Positions 56,416-64,000 of a stretch of DNA of 64,000 nt are shown here, piece by piece; position 1 is the stretch's first letter; every line of letters starts with the position of its first letter. The position numbers were made by a program, and so were the translations under genes. The DNA comes from Synechococcus sp. CBW1108 (GTDB taxonomy: Bacteria; Cyanobacteriota; Cyanobacteriia; PCC-6307; Cyanobiaceae), in NCBI RefSeq assembly GCF_015840335.1, contig NZ_CP060395.1, positions 1,240,001 through 1,304,000 of the forward strand. The letters run 5' to 3'. Under the pieces are notes generated by a model that searched no databases, was not told the origin of the DNA, and saw only the letters and a program-made list of their open reading frames with translations.

Positions 56416-57534
56416 ATGGCGCTCCCTACCGGCACCCTGCCCAACGCCTCGCCTGAGACCGGACTGAACGGCCATGCCCCTGCTGCCGAGCTTCTGTCTG
56501 GCCGGGAGCGTTTCAAGCACTATCTGCAGAAGGTGGGCAGTGGCGAGCACACCAGCCGGGGGCTGAGCCGGGAGGAGGCCGGCCATGCGATGGAACTGAT
56601 GCTGAACGAAGAGGCCACGCCGGCCCAGATCGGCGCCTTTCTGATCGCCCATCGGATCCGTCGGCCCGAGCCCCAGGAATTGGCCGGAATGCTGGATGTC
56701 TACCGGCGCCTGGGGCCGAGCCTGCACAGCGCCGAGCCTGCCCTCTGCTTCAGCATGCCCTTTGACGGCCGCACCCGCACGGCCCCCATTTACCCGCTCA
56801 CCGCCCTGGCCCTGAGTGCGGCCGGGCTGCCCGTGGTACTGCAGGGGGGGGGGCGCATGCCGGTGAAATATGGCGTGCCGGCCATCGAGCTGTTCGCCGC
56901 CCTGGGGCTGGAGCTGCAGGGGCTGGACCTGACCACGGTGCAGGCAGGGCTGACGCAGCACCGCCTGGCCCTGGTGCACCAACCGGACCACTTCCCGCTG
57001 GCGGAGAGCCTCACGCCGATCCGCGACGACCTGGGCAAGCGCCCCCCCGTGGCCAGCCTCGAATTGCTCTGGACCGCCCATCAGGGCCCCCACCTGCTGG
57101 TGAGCGGCTTCGTGCATCCCCCCACCGAAAGCCGGGCCTGGAAGGCCCTGGAACTGGCCGGCGAGGCGATGGCCATCACGGTGAAAGGCCTCGAGGGCAG
57201 CACCGACCTGCCGATCAGCCGCGCCTGCATCACGGCCCGGGCCCAGGGAGGTGATGGGGAGCGCCTGATCCTTCACCCGCGCGACCACGGCTGTTACGAC
57301 CACGATGCCCTCTGGCAGAATCTAGAGACCTGGCGCGAGCAGGCCCTGGCCGCTCTGGGTGGCCAGGGGCCCCTGGCCACCGCCCTGATCTGGAATGCCG
57401 GGGCCTATCTCTGGTATGGCGGTGTCTGCCAGGATCTGGCTGCAGGCGTGGCCCGCGCCACAGATCTGGTCCAGAGCGGAGCGCTGCTGGATCAGCTGCG
57501 TGCCCTGATCCAGTGGAGACACGATGCTTCCTGA
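56416..57534 (+). CDS. TrpD2-like anthranilate phosphoribosyltransferase-family protein
   Basis: This 372-residue protein of the TrpD/nucleoside phosphorylase fold shows the N-terminal helical domain (LSREEAGHAMELMLNEEATP then AQIGAFLIAHRIRRPEPQEL) and the glycosyltransferase domain. The PRPP-binding KTGSTG loop of true TrpD is not seen: the region reads FDGRTRTAPIYPL and VVLQGGGRMPVKYGVP. It is therefore more like the TrpD2/YbiB group, which binds nucleic acid, than tryptophan synthesis. It overlaps narM by 11 bp and is in the nitrate cluster, where its role is not known. Confidence 0.8.
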   Translation: MALPTGTLPNASPETGLNGHAPAAELLSGRERFKHYLQKVGSGEHTSRGLSREEAGHAMELMLNEEATPAQIGAFLIAHRIRRPEPQELAGMLDVYRRLGPSLHSAEPALCFSMPFDGRTRTAPIYPLTALALSAAGLPVVLQGGGRMPVKYGVPAIELFAALGLELQGLDLTTVQAGLTQHRLALVHQPDHFPLAESLTPIRDDLGKRPPVASLELLWTAHQGPHLLVSGFVHPPTESRAWKALELAGEAMAITVKGLEGSTDLPISRACITARAQGGDGERLILHPRDHGCYDHDALWQNLETWREQALAALGGQGPLATALIWNAGAYLWYGGVCQDLAAGVARATDLVQSGALLDQLRALIQWRHDAS

Positions 57535-58012
57535 AGGCTCCCATCCTTGCTCCCACTGCTTCGGCTTCGAGCGCGACTTCGTCGGGAACTGGCGCTGCAT
57601 TCCCCTCTGCCTACGCCGCAAGCTCGATCTCTGCGGTGTGAAACTGCGGCTCAACCACTGGCTGGCCCTCACGGAAAGCCAGCGGGATCAGCTCGTGCTC
57701 TGGCGTGACGGCCCCGACGACCTGGCGGCCCTGGCGGCCGAGCTGCGCCAGAGCACGGCGGCCATGGCGGACGGCGGGGTCACCTCCCTGCCCATCCCCC
57801 GCGAAGCCCCCTGGCAACACCCTGGAGAGCCCCCCGCTGAGGTGAGCAGCTCAGCCGCAGAGCTGGGCTATGGGCTGGGGCCTGACCAGTGGAATGGTCT
57901 CTCGGAGCTGGAGCGGTTTGCTCTCTGCAAGCTGGCCCGCCCCGGCCACGACCATCACAACCTGCCAGCGGCGCTGGTGGAGCTGTTTGCCCCGACCGGG
58001 GCCACCTCCTGA
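57524..58012 (+). CDS. narM: Nitrate reductase-associated protein NarM
   Basis: This 162-residue protein begins with Cys-rich CSHCFGFERDF followed by WRCIPLCLRRKLDLCGVKLR and ends with ALCKLARPGHDHHNLPAALV. This is the NarM/nitrate-reductase-associated family, which cyanobacteria need for active ferredoxin-type nitrate reductase, probably in cofactor insertion or stability. It is coupled to the TrpD2-like gene by an 11-bp overlap. Its 3' end overlaps that of narB by 58 bp on the opposite strand, so both genes are convergent and interdependent in sequence. Confidence 0.88.
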   Translation: MLPEGSHPCSHCFGFERDFVGNWRCIPLCLRRKLDLCGVKLRLNHWLALTESQRDQLVLWRDGPDDLAALAAELRQSTAAMADGGVTSLPIPREAPWQHPGEPPAEVSSSAAELGYGLGPDQWNGLSELERFALCKLARPGHDHHNLPAALVELFAPTGATS

Positions 58013-60162
58013 ACCCTGGCGACGGCCACGGCGGCGGCCTTGAGTTCGGGCTGCCTGGAGATCGGGCAGGCCTGCTCGTGCAGCAGGGCGTTGGCCTCAC
58101 AGGCCTGCTCCTGCATGAAGCCCCAGTGCATCGGCAGAAACACGGTGCCCGGTCGGATGCGCTCGGTCACCGTCGCCCGGGCCGTGATCGTGCCACGCAG
58201 GGAGCGGATCTCGGCCATGGAGCCATCCTCCAGGCCGAGGGGGCCGGCATCCTCGGGGTGAATCTCGAGCAAGGGCTCAGGATGCAGGGCGTTGAGGCGA
58301 GGCACCTTGGCGGTGCGCGTCATGGTGTGCCACTGGCCCAAGTAACGGCCCACCGTGAGCACCAGTGGATACCCGTCGCTGGGAGGCTCCGCCAGGCCCA
58401 TGGGCTGCTCGGCGATGAAGCGGGCCCGACCACTGGCGGTGGGGAAGTGGTGGTCGGTGTACAGGCGCCGGGGCTCTTGGCTGGGAGCTGAGCCGCAGGG
58501 GAAGGGCCACTGCTGGGGACCCTCGCTGGCCAGCAGGGCATGGCTGAGACCGGAGTGATCGCAGAGCCGACCGGCGGTGAGGGCGGTCAGCTCGGCGTAG
58601 ACCTCCGCCGCGGAGCCGTAGCTGAAGGACTCAACGAAGCCCAGCCTGCGGCCCACCTCCGCGAACACCTGCCAGTCGGGGCGGGCCTCGCCGGGGGGCG
58701 GCCGAAAGGCCGGACACAGGGTGACCCGCCGCTCTGAATTCACCATCACCCCGGGCTTTTCACTCCACTGGGCCGCAGGCAGCAGCAGGTGGGCGTACTG
58801 GGCGGTCTCGGTGTCGGCATAGGCATCACTGAGCACCACCAACGGGCAGCGGCTCACGGCGGCCTTGACCCGCTCCAGGTTCGGCATGCTCACCAGGGGA
58901 TTGGTGGCGGCCACCCACCAGAGATCAAGGGCACCGGATTCCATCGCCTCCACCTGCCGCCAGGCGTCGAGGCCAGGCGCGGGATCGATCGCGCCGGCCT
59001 CGAACCGCCAGGCCGCCTCCACCACGGCCCGGTGGGAGGGATCCACCACCGTGCGATAGCCCGGCAGCAGGTGGGCCAGCCCACCGGCTTCGCGGCCGCC
59101 CATGGCATTGGGCTGGCCGGTGAGGGAGAAGGGCCCCGCTCCCACCTTGCCGATCTGGCCGGTGAGCAGGTGCAGGTTGATCAGGCCCGCCACCTTGGCG
59201 GTGCCCTCCACGCTCTGGTTGAGGCCCATCGACCAGAGGCTGAGCACGCTGGGGGCCTGGCCCCAGAGCTGGGCCAGCTGCCGCAGGGCCGCCTCAGGGA
59301 TGCCGCACAGCCGGCTGACCCGCTCGGGGGTCCAGGCCTGCTGGAGTTCGGCATAGGCGGCGAAACCTTCGGTGGACTCCTCGATGAACTCCACGTCGAT
59401 CGTGAGCGCCTGCACCATCAGATGGGCCAGGCCGTGCATCAGCACCAGGTCGGTGCCGGGGCGAATCGCCAGGTGCAGGTCGGCCGCGTCGCTGGTGGCC
59501 GTCTGCCTGGGATCCACCACTACGATCGTGACGCTGCCGGGCTGGCGCCGTTTGCGCTTCAGCAGCCGCTGAAACAGCACCGGATGGCACTCCGCCGTGT
59601 TGGTGCCGATCAGGAAGGCCACGGCGCAGTGGTCGAGATCCTCGTAGCAGCAGGGGGGGCCATCGGAGCCGAGGCTGCGGGCATAGCCCGCCACTGCCGA
59701 ACTCATGCACAGGCGCGAGTTGGCATCGAAGTTGTTGGTGCCGATCGCCCCCTTGAGCAACTTCTGGGCGACGTAGTAGTCCTCGATGTGAAACTGGCCG
59801 GAGCCATACATGGCGATCGCACCGGGGCCCTTGCTGGCCAGGGAGCTGCGGATCCTGGCCACGATGCTATCGATGGCCTGATCCCAGCTGATCGGCTGGA
59901 AGGGCTCATCCAGGCTGGCGCGAGCCAGCGGCTGGCTGAGCCGTCCGTGGCGCAGGGTGTCGCACACCGTGGCCCCCTTGATGCACACCTGCCCAAGGCT
60001 GGAGGGATGGCGCCGATCCCCCCGGGTGCCCCAGAGGGGAAGGCCGTCGGCGTCGCGCCGGGTGGGCTGATTTTTGGCAGCAGGGGGAAGCAACTCCAGG
60101 CCACAGCCCACGCCGCAGTAGGGGCACTGGGAGCGCACCGAGCCTGGTGGGGAAGCAGCCAT
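57955..60162 (-). CDS. narB: Ferredoxin-nitrate reductase, catalytic subunit
   Basis: This 735-residue molybdopterin oxidoreductase of the assimilatory type reduces nitrate to nitrite with ferredoxin. Cys13, Cys16, Cys20 and Cys60 (CPYCGVGC and QVCIKGATV) bind the 4Fe-4S cluster. The Mo-bis-MGD ligand is in NSRLCMSSAVAGYARSLGSD, with GTNTAECHPV and QPNAMGGREAGG as further family marks. The ATG at 60162 is used; an upstream ATG adds eight residues. It follows nrtP by 79 bp on the same strand. Confidence 0.95.
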   Translation of the reverse strand: MAASPPGSVRSQCPYCGVGCGLELLPPAAKNQPTRRDADGLPLWGTRGDRRHPSSLGQVCIKGATVCDTLRHGRLSQPLARASLDEPFQPISWDQAIDSIVARIRSSLASKGPGAIAMYGSGQFHIEDYYVAQKLLKGAIGTNNFDANSRLCMSSAVAGYARSLGSDGPPCCYEDLDHCAVAFLIGTNTAECHPVLFQRLLKRKRRQPGSVTIVVVDPRQTATSDAADLHLAIRPGTDLVLMHGLAHLMVQALTIDVEFIEESTEGFAAYAELQQAWTPERVSRLCGIPEAALRQLAQLWGQAPSVLSLWSMGLNQSVEGTAKVAGLINLHLLTGQIGKVGAGPFSLTGQPNAMGGREAGGLAHLLPGYRTVVDPSHRAVVEAAWRFEAGAIDPAPGLDAWRQVEAMESGALDLWWVAATNPLVSMPNLERVKAAVSRCPLVVLSDAYADTETAQYAHLLLPAAQWSEKPGVMVNSERRVTLCPAFRPPPGEARPDWQVFAEVGRRLGFVESFSYGSAAEVYAELTALTAGRLCDHSGLSHALLASEGPQQWPFPCGSAPSQEPRRLYTDHHFPTASGRARFIAEQPMGLAEPPSDGYPLVLTVGRYLGQWHTMTRTAKVPRLNALHPEPLLEIHPEDAGPLGLEDGSMAEIRSLRGTITARATVTERIRPGTVFLPMHWGFMQEQACEANALLHEQACPISRQPELKAAAVAVARVQEVAPVGANSSTSAAGRL

Positions 60163-60241
60163 GGAGCTCAGAGAACAGGCGGACAAAAAAGGGGCCGACC
60201 CAGGGCCTGCCCCTCATCAGCGATGCGGTTGAGGACCCGGA

Positions 60242-61807
60242 TCAGACCAGCGGCGGGGAAGCCACAGCCGTTTCTCCTTCGTGGAGCTCATCGAAGGATC
60301 CCTTGGGCTCCTTCAGCATGAAGTAGCAGAGGAAACCAACGATCAGACCAGCCACACCCAGAACCTGGAAGAAGGCACTGTTGGAGGCAGCCACCACGGC
60401 GGGGGTGGGTTCGGCATCGGCGGCACCGGACAACCACAGCGGCAGCAGGCTGTAGATGGTGAGGTAGGCCACGGCACCCACGTTGCCGTAGGCGCCCACC
60501 ATGCCGGCAATCTGGCCTGTGACCCGACGCTTCACCAACGGCACCATGGCGAAGGTGGATCCTTCCCCTGCCTGCACAAAGAAGGAACACAAAATGGTGA
60601 TCACCAGGGCCAGCAGGATGCCGGCGGAGCCAACGAACGTTCCGGGCTTGATCATGCCCATCAGCAGATAGCCGAAACCAAGACCAACCGTGAGGAAGCC
60701 CATCGTCGACTTGCGCGACCCGAGCTTGTCCGAGAGCAGGCCGCCGCCGGGACGTGCCACCAGGTTCACAAACGCGAAAGCCGAGGCCAGGATTCCCGCT
60801 GTGGCCTTAGGCAGGTCAAAGGTGGTTTCGAAGAAGGTGGGGAGCATGGACACCACGGCCAGCTCCGAGCCGAAGTTCACGATGTAGGTGAGCTCGAGAA
60901 TGGCCACCTGCTTGAACTCATAGCGATCCTCCTTGGGATACACCTTGGTTCCGGCGATCAACTCCTTGTTGGTGCGGATGATGCCCCAGGTCTGGAACCC
61001 GAAGAACAGCAGCACCAGCACGATGGCGATGGCAAAGCCGGTGTCATCGAGAAACTTCACCTTCTGAAGGCGCCAGGCCAGCACGGCCAGGATCACGCCG
61101 AAGGGCACGTTCATGCCGATCAGGCCCCAAAAGTCCCGCATGGAGGTCACCTCCAGGCCAGCCGTCCTGGCGGGGCGCTGGTAGGTGCGGCCAGGCGGGG
61201 TGTCTTCAACGTTGAGGTAGTAGAAGACGCCGTAGATGGCGGCGATGATGCCGGAGAGGGCAATGGCCCCGCGCCAGTTGAGCACCACGCCATCGACCGC
61301 GAAACCACCTCCGAAGGAGAGCCAGCCGGCCAGGGTGACCATGGTGAGGGCCGAGAAAGCGGAACCGAAGTTGCCCCAGCCGCCGTAGATGCCTTCAGCC
61401 AGGCCGATCTCCTTGGGCGGGAACCATTCAGCCACCATGCGAATGCCGATTACAAAGCCGGCGCCCACGATCGAAAGCAGCAGGCGGGCCACCACCAGCT
61501 GGTTGAAATCCTGAGCGAAGGCGAACAACAGGCAGGGGAAAGCAGAAAAAACCAGCAGCGCCGAGTAGGTGAGGCGGGGCCCGTACTTGTCGAGCAGCAT
61601 TCCAATCAGGATGCGGGCCGGTACGGTGAGGGCCACGTTGCAGATTGCAACGGTGCGAATCTGGGGCACCGTGAGGCCCAGATCAGCCTTGACGGTGGTC
61701 GCCAGCGGCGCCAGGTTAAACCAGACAACAAAAGTAAGAAAGAACGCAAACCAGGTGAGATGCAGCGTCTTGTATCTCCCCTGGAAAGACCAGAGTTCAC
61801 CGAGCAT
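60242..61807 (-). CDS. nrtP: Nitrate/nitrite permease NrtP (NNP family MFS)
   Basis: This 521-residue permease of the major facilitator NNP family imports nitrate and nitrite and has about 12 membrane helices. Signatures include FLTFVVWFNLAPLATTVKAD, RILIGMLLDKYGPRLTY and GLAEGIYGGWGNFGSAFSAL, with a later VNLVARPGGGLLSDKLGSRK. The long cytoplasmic loop (KELIAGTKVYPKEDRYEFK) is normal for NrtP. It starts an nrtP-narB operon with an NtcA-like site 80-121 bp upstream of the ATG at 61807. Confidence 0.96.
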   Translation of the reverse strand: MLGELWSFQGRYKTLHLTWFAFFLTFVVWFNLAPLATTVKADLGLTVPQIRTVAICNVALTVPARILIGMLLDKYGPRLTYSALLVFSAFPCLLFAFAQDFNQLVVARLLLSIVGAGFVIGIRMVAEWFPPKEIGLAEGIYGGWGNFGSAFSALTMVTLAGWLSFGGGFAVDGVVLNWRGAIALSGIIAAIYGVFYYLNVEDTPPGRTYQRPARTAGLEVTSMRDFWGLIGMNVPFGVILAVLAWRLQKVKFLDDTGFAIAIVLVLLFFGFQTWGIIRTNKELIAGTKVYPKEDRYEFKQVAILELTYIVNFGSELAVVSMLPTFFETTFDLPKATAGILASAFAFVNLVARPGGGLLSDKLGSRKSTMGFLTVGLGFGYLLMGMIKPGTFVGSAGILLALVITILCSFFVQAGEGSTFAMVPLVKRRVTGQIAGMVGAYGNVGAVAYLTIYSLLPLWLSGAADAEPTPAVVAASNSAFFQVLGVAGLIVGFLCYFMLKEPKGSFDELHEGETAVASPPLV

Positions 61808-61886
61808 GTCGAGGTGGAATTATGATCGAAGCTTCAGAACGCTGAGCCAGACCTGATGGGCGGCGCTTTATGCAAGCCGCGATGCA

Positions 61887-61928
61887 ACTACACCAGAGCG
61901 TCTGATTCATTTCTGTGGTTGACGCTAC
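61887..61928 (-). promoter_or_regulatory. Probable NtcA-activated promoter of nrtP-narB
   Basis: On the minus strand GTA-N8-CAC (61928-61915, inner GCGTCAAC) differs by one base from GTA-N8-TAC, and TGTAGT (61892-61887) follows after exactly 22 bp. This is the spacing of NtcA class II promoters, and nitrate transport is a classic NtcA target. The same bases read on the plus strand as GTG-N8-TAC and also form the first codons assigned to mobA. Confidence 0.6.
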
Positions 61929-62592
61929 CGAGATCAGCCGATGCTGTTCCACGCCATTGGATTCCACGCCATTGGAACTGATCCGGCCCCAGGCCCCCCT
62001 GCGCTGCTGCCTGATTAGTGGCGGCAGCAGCCGGCGCATGGGCTGCGACAAGGCACTGCTGAGCCACCCCGAGGGCGGCAGTTGGCTGGAGCGCACGCTG
62101 CTACTGCTAGCCCAACTCCAGGCGCCGATCGCCCTGTTGAGCCGCCATGGGCCGCACCTGGAGCGCTCCGAGGCGCTGCAGGTCGAGCTCAAAGCGAGCG
62201 GCGTTGCCCTGGAGCTGATTGCCGAACCGCCGCCCTGGGAGGGGCCGCTGCTGGCCCTGCACCGGCTGATGGAACACCACCCAGACGAGCGCCTGTTGCT
62301 CTGCCCGGTGGACATGCCGGATCTCAGCCTGGCCGCCCTGCAAGCCCTGCTAGCGGGCGCAGCAACCGGGAGCCCGATCCGGCTGCAGCTGGCCCACGAC
62401 GGCGAGCGGCTGCAACCGCTGCTAGGCCTCTATCCGAGCAGCGCCCCGATCCGGGCCCACCTGGCCGCAGCGGTGGGCCGAGGCGAACGGCGCTTGCAGA
62501 GCTGGCTGGCGACGCTGCCCTACCAGACGGTGCCATTGGATCCCCGTGCCATCCGCAACGTGAACCGGCCCGGGCCAAGTCAGTTGGCCTAA
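61915..62592 (+). CDS. mobA: Molybdenum cofactor guanylyltransferase
   Basis: This enzyme attaches GMP to molybdopterin to form MGD for NarB. The nucleotide-binding start LISGGSSRRMGCDKALLSHP, the middle AEPPPWEGPLLALHRLM and LLLCPVDMPDLS are the MobA/MobA-like signatures. The GTG at 61915 gives 225 residues, but the first ~30 (including a 15-bp duplication reading STPLDSTPLE) are outside the fold; TTG 61957 and 61972 are later possibilities. It is divergent from nrtP, so nitrate reductase and its cofactor enzyme are side by side. Confidence 0.88.
   Translation: MVDATEISRCCSTPLDSTPLELIRPQAPLRCCLISGGSSRRMGCDKALLSHPEGGSWLERTLLLLAQLQAPIALLSRHGPHLERSEALQVELKASGVALELIAEPPPWEGPLLALHRLMEHHPDERLLLCPVDMPDLSLAALQALLAGAATGSPIRLQLAHDGERLQPLLGLYPSSAPIRAHLAAAVGRGERRLQSWLATLPYQTVPLDPRAIRNVNRPGPSQLA
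61947..61976 (+). repeat. Perfect 15-bp tandem duplication
   Basis: TTCCACGCCATTGGA occurs twice head to tail in the 5' part of the mobA frame, adding Ser-Thr-Pro-Leu-Asp/Glu. It lies 19 bp downstream of the NtcA-like element. Confidence 0.95.
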
Positions 62593-62598
62593 GCCAAT

Positions 62599-62982
62599 TC
62601 AGGCGTCCGATTCGCCCAGCGCCGCCACCATGCGCTCGCACCGCTCCAGCTCCGCCTCGACCAGGGCCAGCAGCTCCTGCCGCGGCGCGGGCAACGGAAA
62701 TGGGCCCTGCTCATAGCGGGCCTCCACCGCAAACACCTGCAGCTCAAGCAGCAGGGGATCAAGCTGCTGACCAGCCAGGGCGAACAGATCTTCGAGGTCG
62801 TGGACCCGGGGTGGCCGCCGGTCGGCCAGCACAATCCAGGCTTTGAGCAGTTTCTCCACCGCCTGCTGGGCGGTGAAGCCCCAGTCTTCGTCGGGATAGG
62901 CAGAGTCAAGGGTCAGCCCCAGGCTGCGCAGATGGCGACGCACAATCGCCAGCAGCAGCAAGGCGTCTTCAGCGGGCGACAT
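62599..62982 (-). CDS. HEPN-domain protein (probable toxin of MNT-HEPN pair)
   Basis: This ~127-residue helical protein, from the ATG at 62982, has WGFTAQQAVEKLLKAWIVL and RRPPRVHDLEDLFALAGQQL; the Arg-x4-His in RPPRVHDL fits the HEPN Rx4-6H motif of a metal-independent RNase. The nucleotidyltransferase gene ends inside its start (14-bp overlap). Such pairs form toxin-antitoxin modules in which MNT adds AMP to HEPN or binds it. A frame opening further upstream would lengthen the N-terminus without known features. Confidence 0.82.
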   Translation of the reverse strand: MSPAEDALLLLAIVRRHLRSLGLTLDSAYPDEDWGFTAQQAVEKLLKAWIVLADRRPPRVHDLEDLFALAGQQLDPLLLELQVFAVEARYEQGPFPLPAPRQELLALVEAELERCERMVAALGESDA

Positions 62983-63388
62983 ACAGCACCCGGCCCTCAC
63001 GGGCCACATCGCCGAACACGTGCCAACGGGAGCCACTCAGGCGCTCGGCATCAGCGCTGCCCGCCACCACCAGGTCGACAGCCACTCCCTGCCGGCCCAG
63101 CGCTCGGTTAAAGCGCTTCCAGCAAGCCATCTTTTCGGTCGGCGTGAGCTGGGGCTGGCCCACGATCACCGCCAGATCCAGATCTGAGTCGGGCCGTGCC
63201 TCACCCCTGGCCCGCGAACCAAAGGCGATCACCGCCTGCACATCGGGTTCGGCGCACAGACGCGCCAAGGCTTCCCCAGACCTCTGGGGATCCAACCCCG
63301 GACCCAGCTCAGGAGCCGGCTCCAGCGCCAGGGGATGGCGCCAGGGGATGGGGGGCGGCGTGAAACGCTCGGCAGCGGAGGCGACCAT
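62969..63388 (-). CDS. Minimal nucleotidyltransferase (MNT antitoxin)
   Basis: This 139-residue member of the DNA-polymerase beta superfamily of minimal nucleotidyltransferases has the metal site IAFGSRARGEARPDSDLDLA (Gly57-Ser58 and Asp69-x-Asp71) and a third Asp in GVAVDLVVAG. Residues 1-40 are a Pro-rich lead. Translation is coupled to the HEPN gene by the overlap. In known MntA-HepT pairs this protein AMPylates the toxin at a Tyr near its active site; here that Tyr is not seen next to the Arg/His motif, so the silencing mode is uncertain. Confidence 0.82.
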   Translation of the reverse strand: MVASAAERFTPPPIPWRHPLALEPAPELGPGLDPQRSGEALARLCAEPDVQAVIAFGSRARGEARPDSDLDLAVIVGQPQLTPTEKMACWKRFNRALGRQGVAVDLVVAGSADAERLSGSRWHVFGDVAREGRVLYVAR

Positions 63389-63409
63389 GCTGAAACGCTA
63401 CCGCCAACA

Positions 63410-64000
63410 TCAGCCCGCGAAACCCAGGAGCTTCGCGGCGGCCAGCAGCAGCACCAAGGCCAGACAGCGACGGATCCAAGCCACCGGCCAGTGGCGGCTA
63501 CCAAGCCGCGAACCCACCGCACCGGCCAGCAGCACCATCAGCAACATCCAGCCCAGCTGGGCCGGCAGGGCCGGCAGCAGGGCCCCAGATGGCTGGCGGG
63601 CCAGCAGCAGGCCGGCCAGGCCGCTGAGCGAGTTGCCGAAGATGAACAGCGACGACACCGCTGCCGCCTGGCGGGTGGAGGCCCAGCTGCAACACAACAG
63701 CAGGGGCGTGAGGAACACGCCGCCGCCGGTACCGGTGAGGCCAGCCAGCAGCCCCAGCCCGGCACCGCTAAGCACAAGCAGAATCAGTGGCGGTTGCGTC
63801 AAGCGTTCGGGATCGCCTGGCTGGCGGAGAAAGCGCAGGGCCGAGGTCAGCAGCACCACTGCGACCAACCGCTGAAACCAGAGGGTGGGCAGATCGAGCC
63901 AGCCCCCCAGAAAGGCCGCCGGCAGGCCGGCCAGCAACACCGGCCAGAACAGCCGCCAGCGCAGGTGGCCGGCTCGCCAGAACTGCCAACTGCCCTGGGC
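63410..64000 (-). CDS. TauE/SafE-family membrane permease (5' end outside window)
   Basis: The frame is open to the window edge and ends at 63410. It is hydrophobic throughout, with two halves that carry GLLAGLTGTGGGVFLTPLLL and TRQAAAVSSLFIFGNSLSG, the TauE/SafE (sulfite/organosulfonate exporter-like) repeat with Gly-rich kinks. At least six hydrophobic segments are visible. The first half of the protein lies beyond position 64000. The substrate cannot be judged. It lies 21 bp upstream of the MNT start on the same strand. Confidence 0.8.
   Translation of the reverse strand, partial: AQGSWQFWRAGHLRWRLFWPVLLAGLPAAFLGGWLDLPTLWFQRLVAVVLLTSALRFLRQPGDPERLTQPPLILLVLSGAGLGLLAGLTGTGGGVFLTPLLLCCSWASTRQAAAVSSLFIFGNSLSGLAGLLLARQPSGALLPALPAQLGWMLLMVLLAGAVGSRLGSRHWPVAWIRRCLALVLLLAAAKLLGFAG

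Noticed and set aside
58789-61825. Frames of about 510 codons opposite narB and opposite nrtP
   Set aside because: Both mirror confirmed genes with complete motifs, and their translations are low-complexity without hydrophobic or catalytic patterns.

Overview
The window looks like a GC-rich picocyanobacterium of the Cyanobium / Synechococcus subcluster 5 type. This is inferred from gene content and no database was searched. The pointers are ferredoxin-type nitrate assimilation (nrtP-narB, narM, nirA), a urea ABC transporter beside a urease cluster, betaine synthesis by glycine methylation next to proVWX, a Nif11-like protein, and small proteins of cyanobacterial type. The HIP1 octamer GCGATCGC occurs at least nine times. 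No insertion sequence, prophage, CRISPR array or rRNA was seen.

Positions 1-4.8 kb form a lipid / cell-envelope locus that is partly decaying: the tail of a ketoacyl-ACP synthase, an AcpS-acyltransferase fusion, a broken dehydrogenase gene, an intact family-39 glycosyltransferase and a broken PAP2 phosphatase. At 4.9-13 kb lie valS and a betaine module in which proV-proW-proX diverge from the two methyltransferase genes bsmA-bsmB. At 13-20 kb are a membrane protein, a Nif11-like protein, a 2OG-Fe(II) oxygenase pair, a P-type ATPase, an alpha/beta hydrolase and tRNA-Val.

The 20-34.6 kb segment is mostly housekeeping: mazG, arfB, speE, gcvT, aspS, dps, pyrG, queE, queC, pabB and pabC. It also holds an AT-richer MCE/permease pair and an ecotin-type protease inhibitor. 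From 34.6 to 45.6 kb everything serves urea use. urtA, urtB, urtC, urtD and urtE import urea, and ureEFG (minus) with ureDABC (plus) make and mature urease. urtA has an NtcA-type promoter and is followed by an intra-operon terminator.

At 45.7-51 kb is a tightly overlapping four-gene cluster (permuted ATP-grasp, alpha-E, transglutaminase-like, DUF2126), predicted to build or cut an unknown amide-linked product. From 51.7 to 62.6 kb is the nitrate region. cobA and a HEAT-CbiX fusion supply siroheme for nirA. narM, a TrpD2-like gene, narB, nrtP and mobA cover nitrate uptake, nitrate reduction and the molybdenum cofactor. The window ends with an MNT-HEPN toxin-antitoxin pair and a partial TauE/SafE permease.

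Two patterns cut across the genes. Short tandem duplications of 14-21 bp sit at gene ends and junctions at seven places, and a 26-bp palindrome occurs twice about 10.6 kb apart in intergenic DNA.
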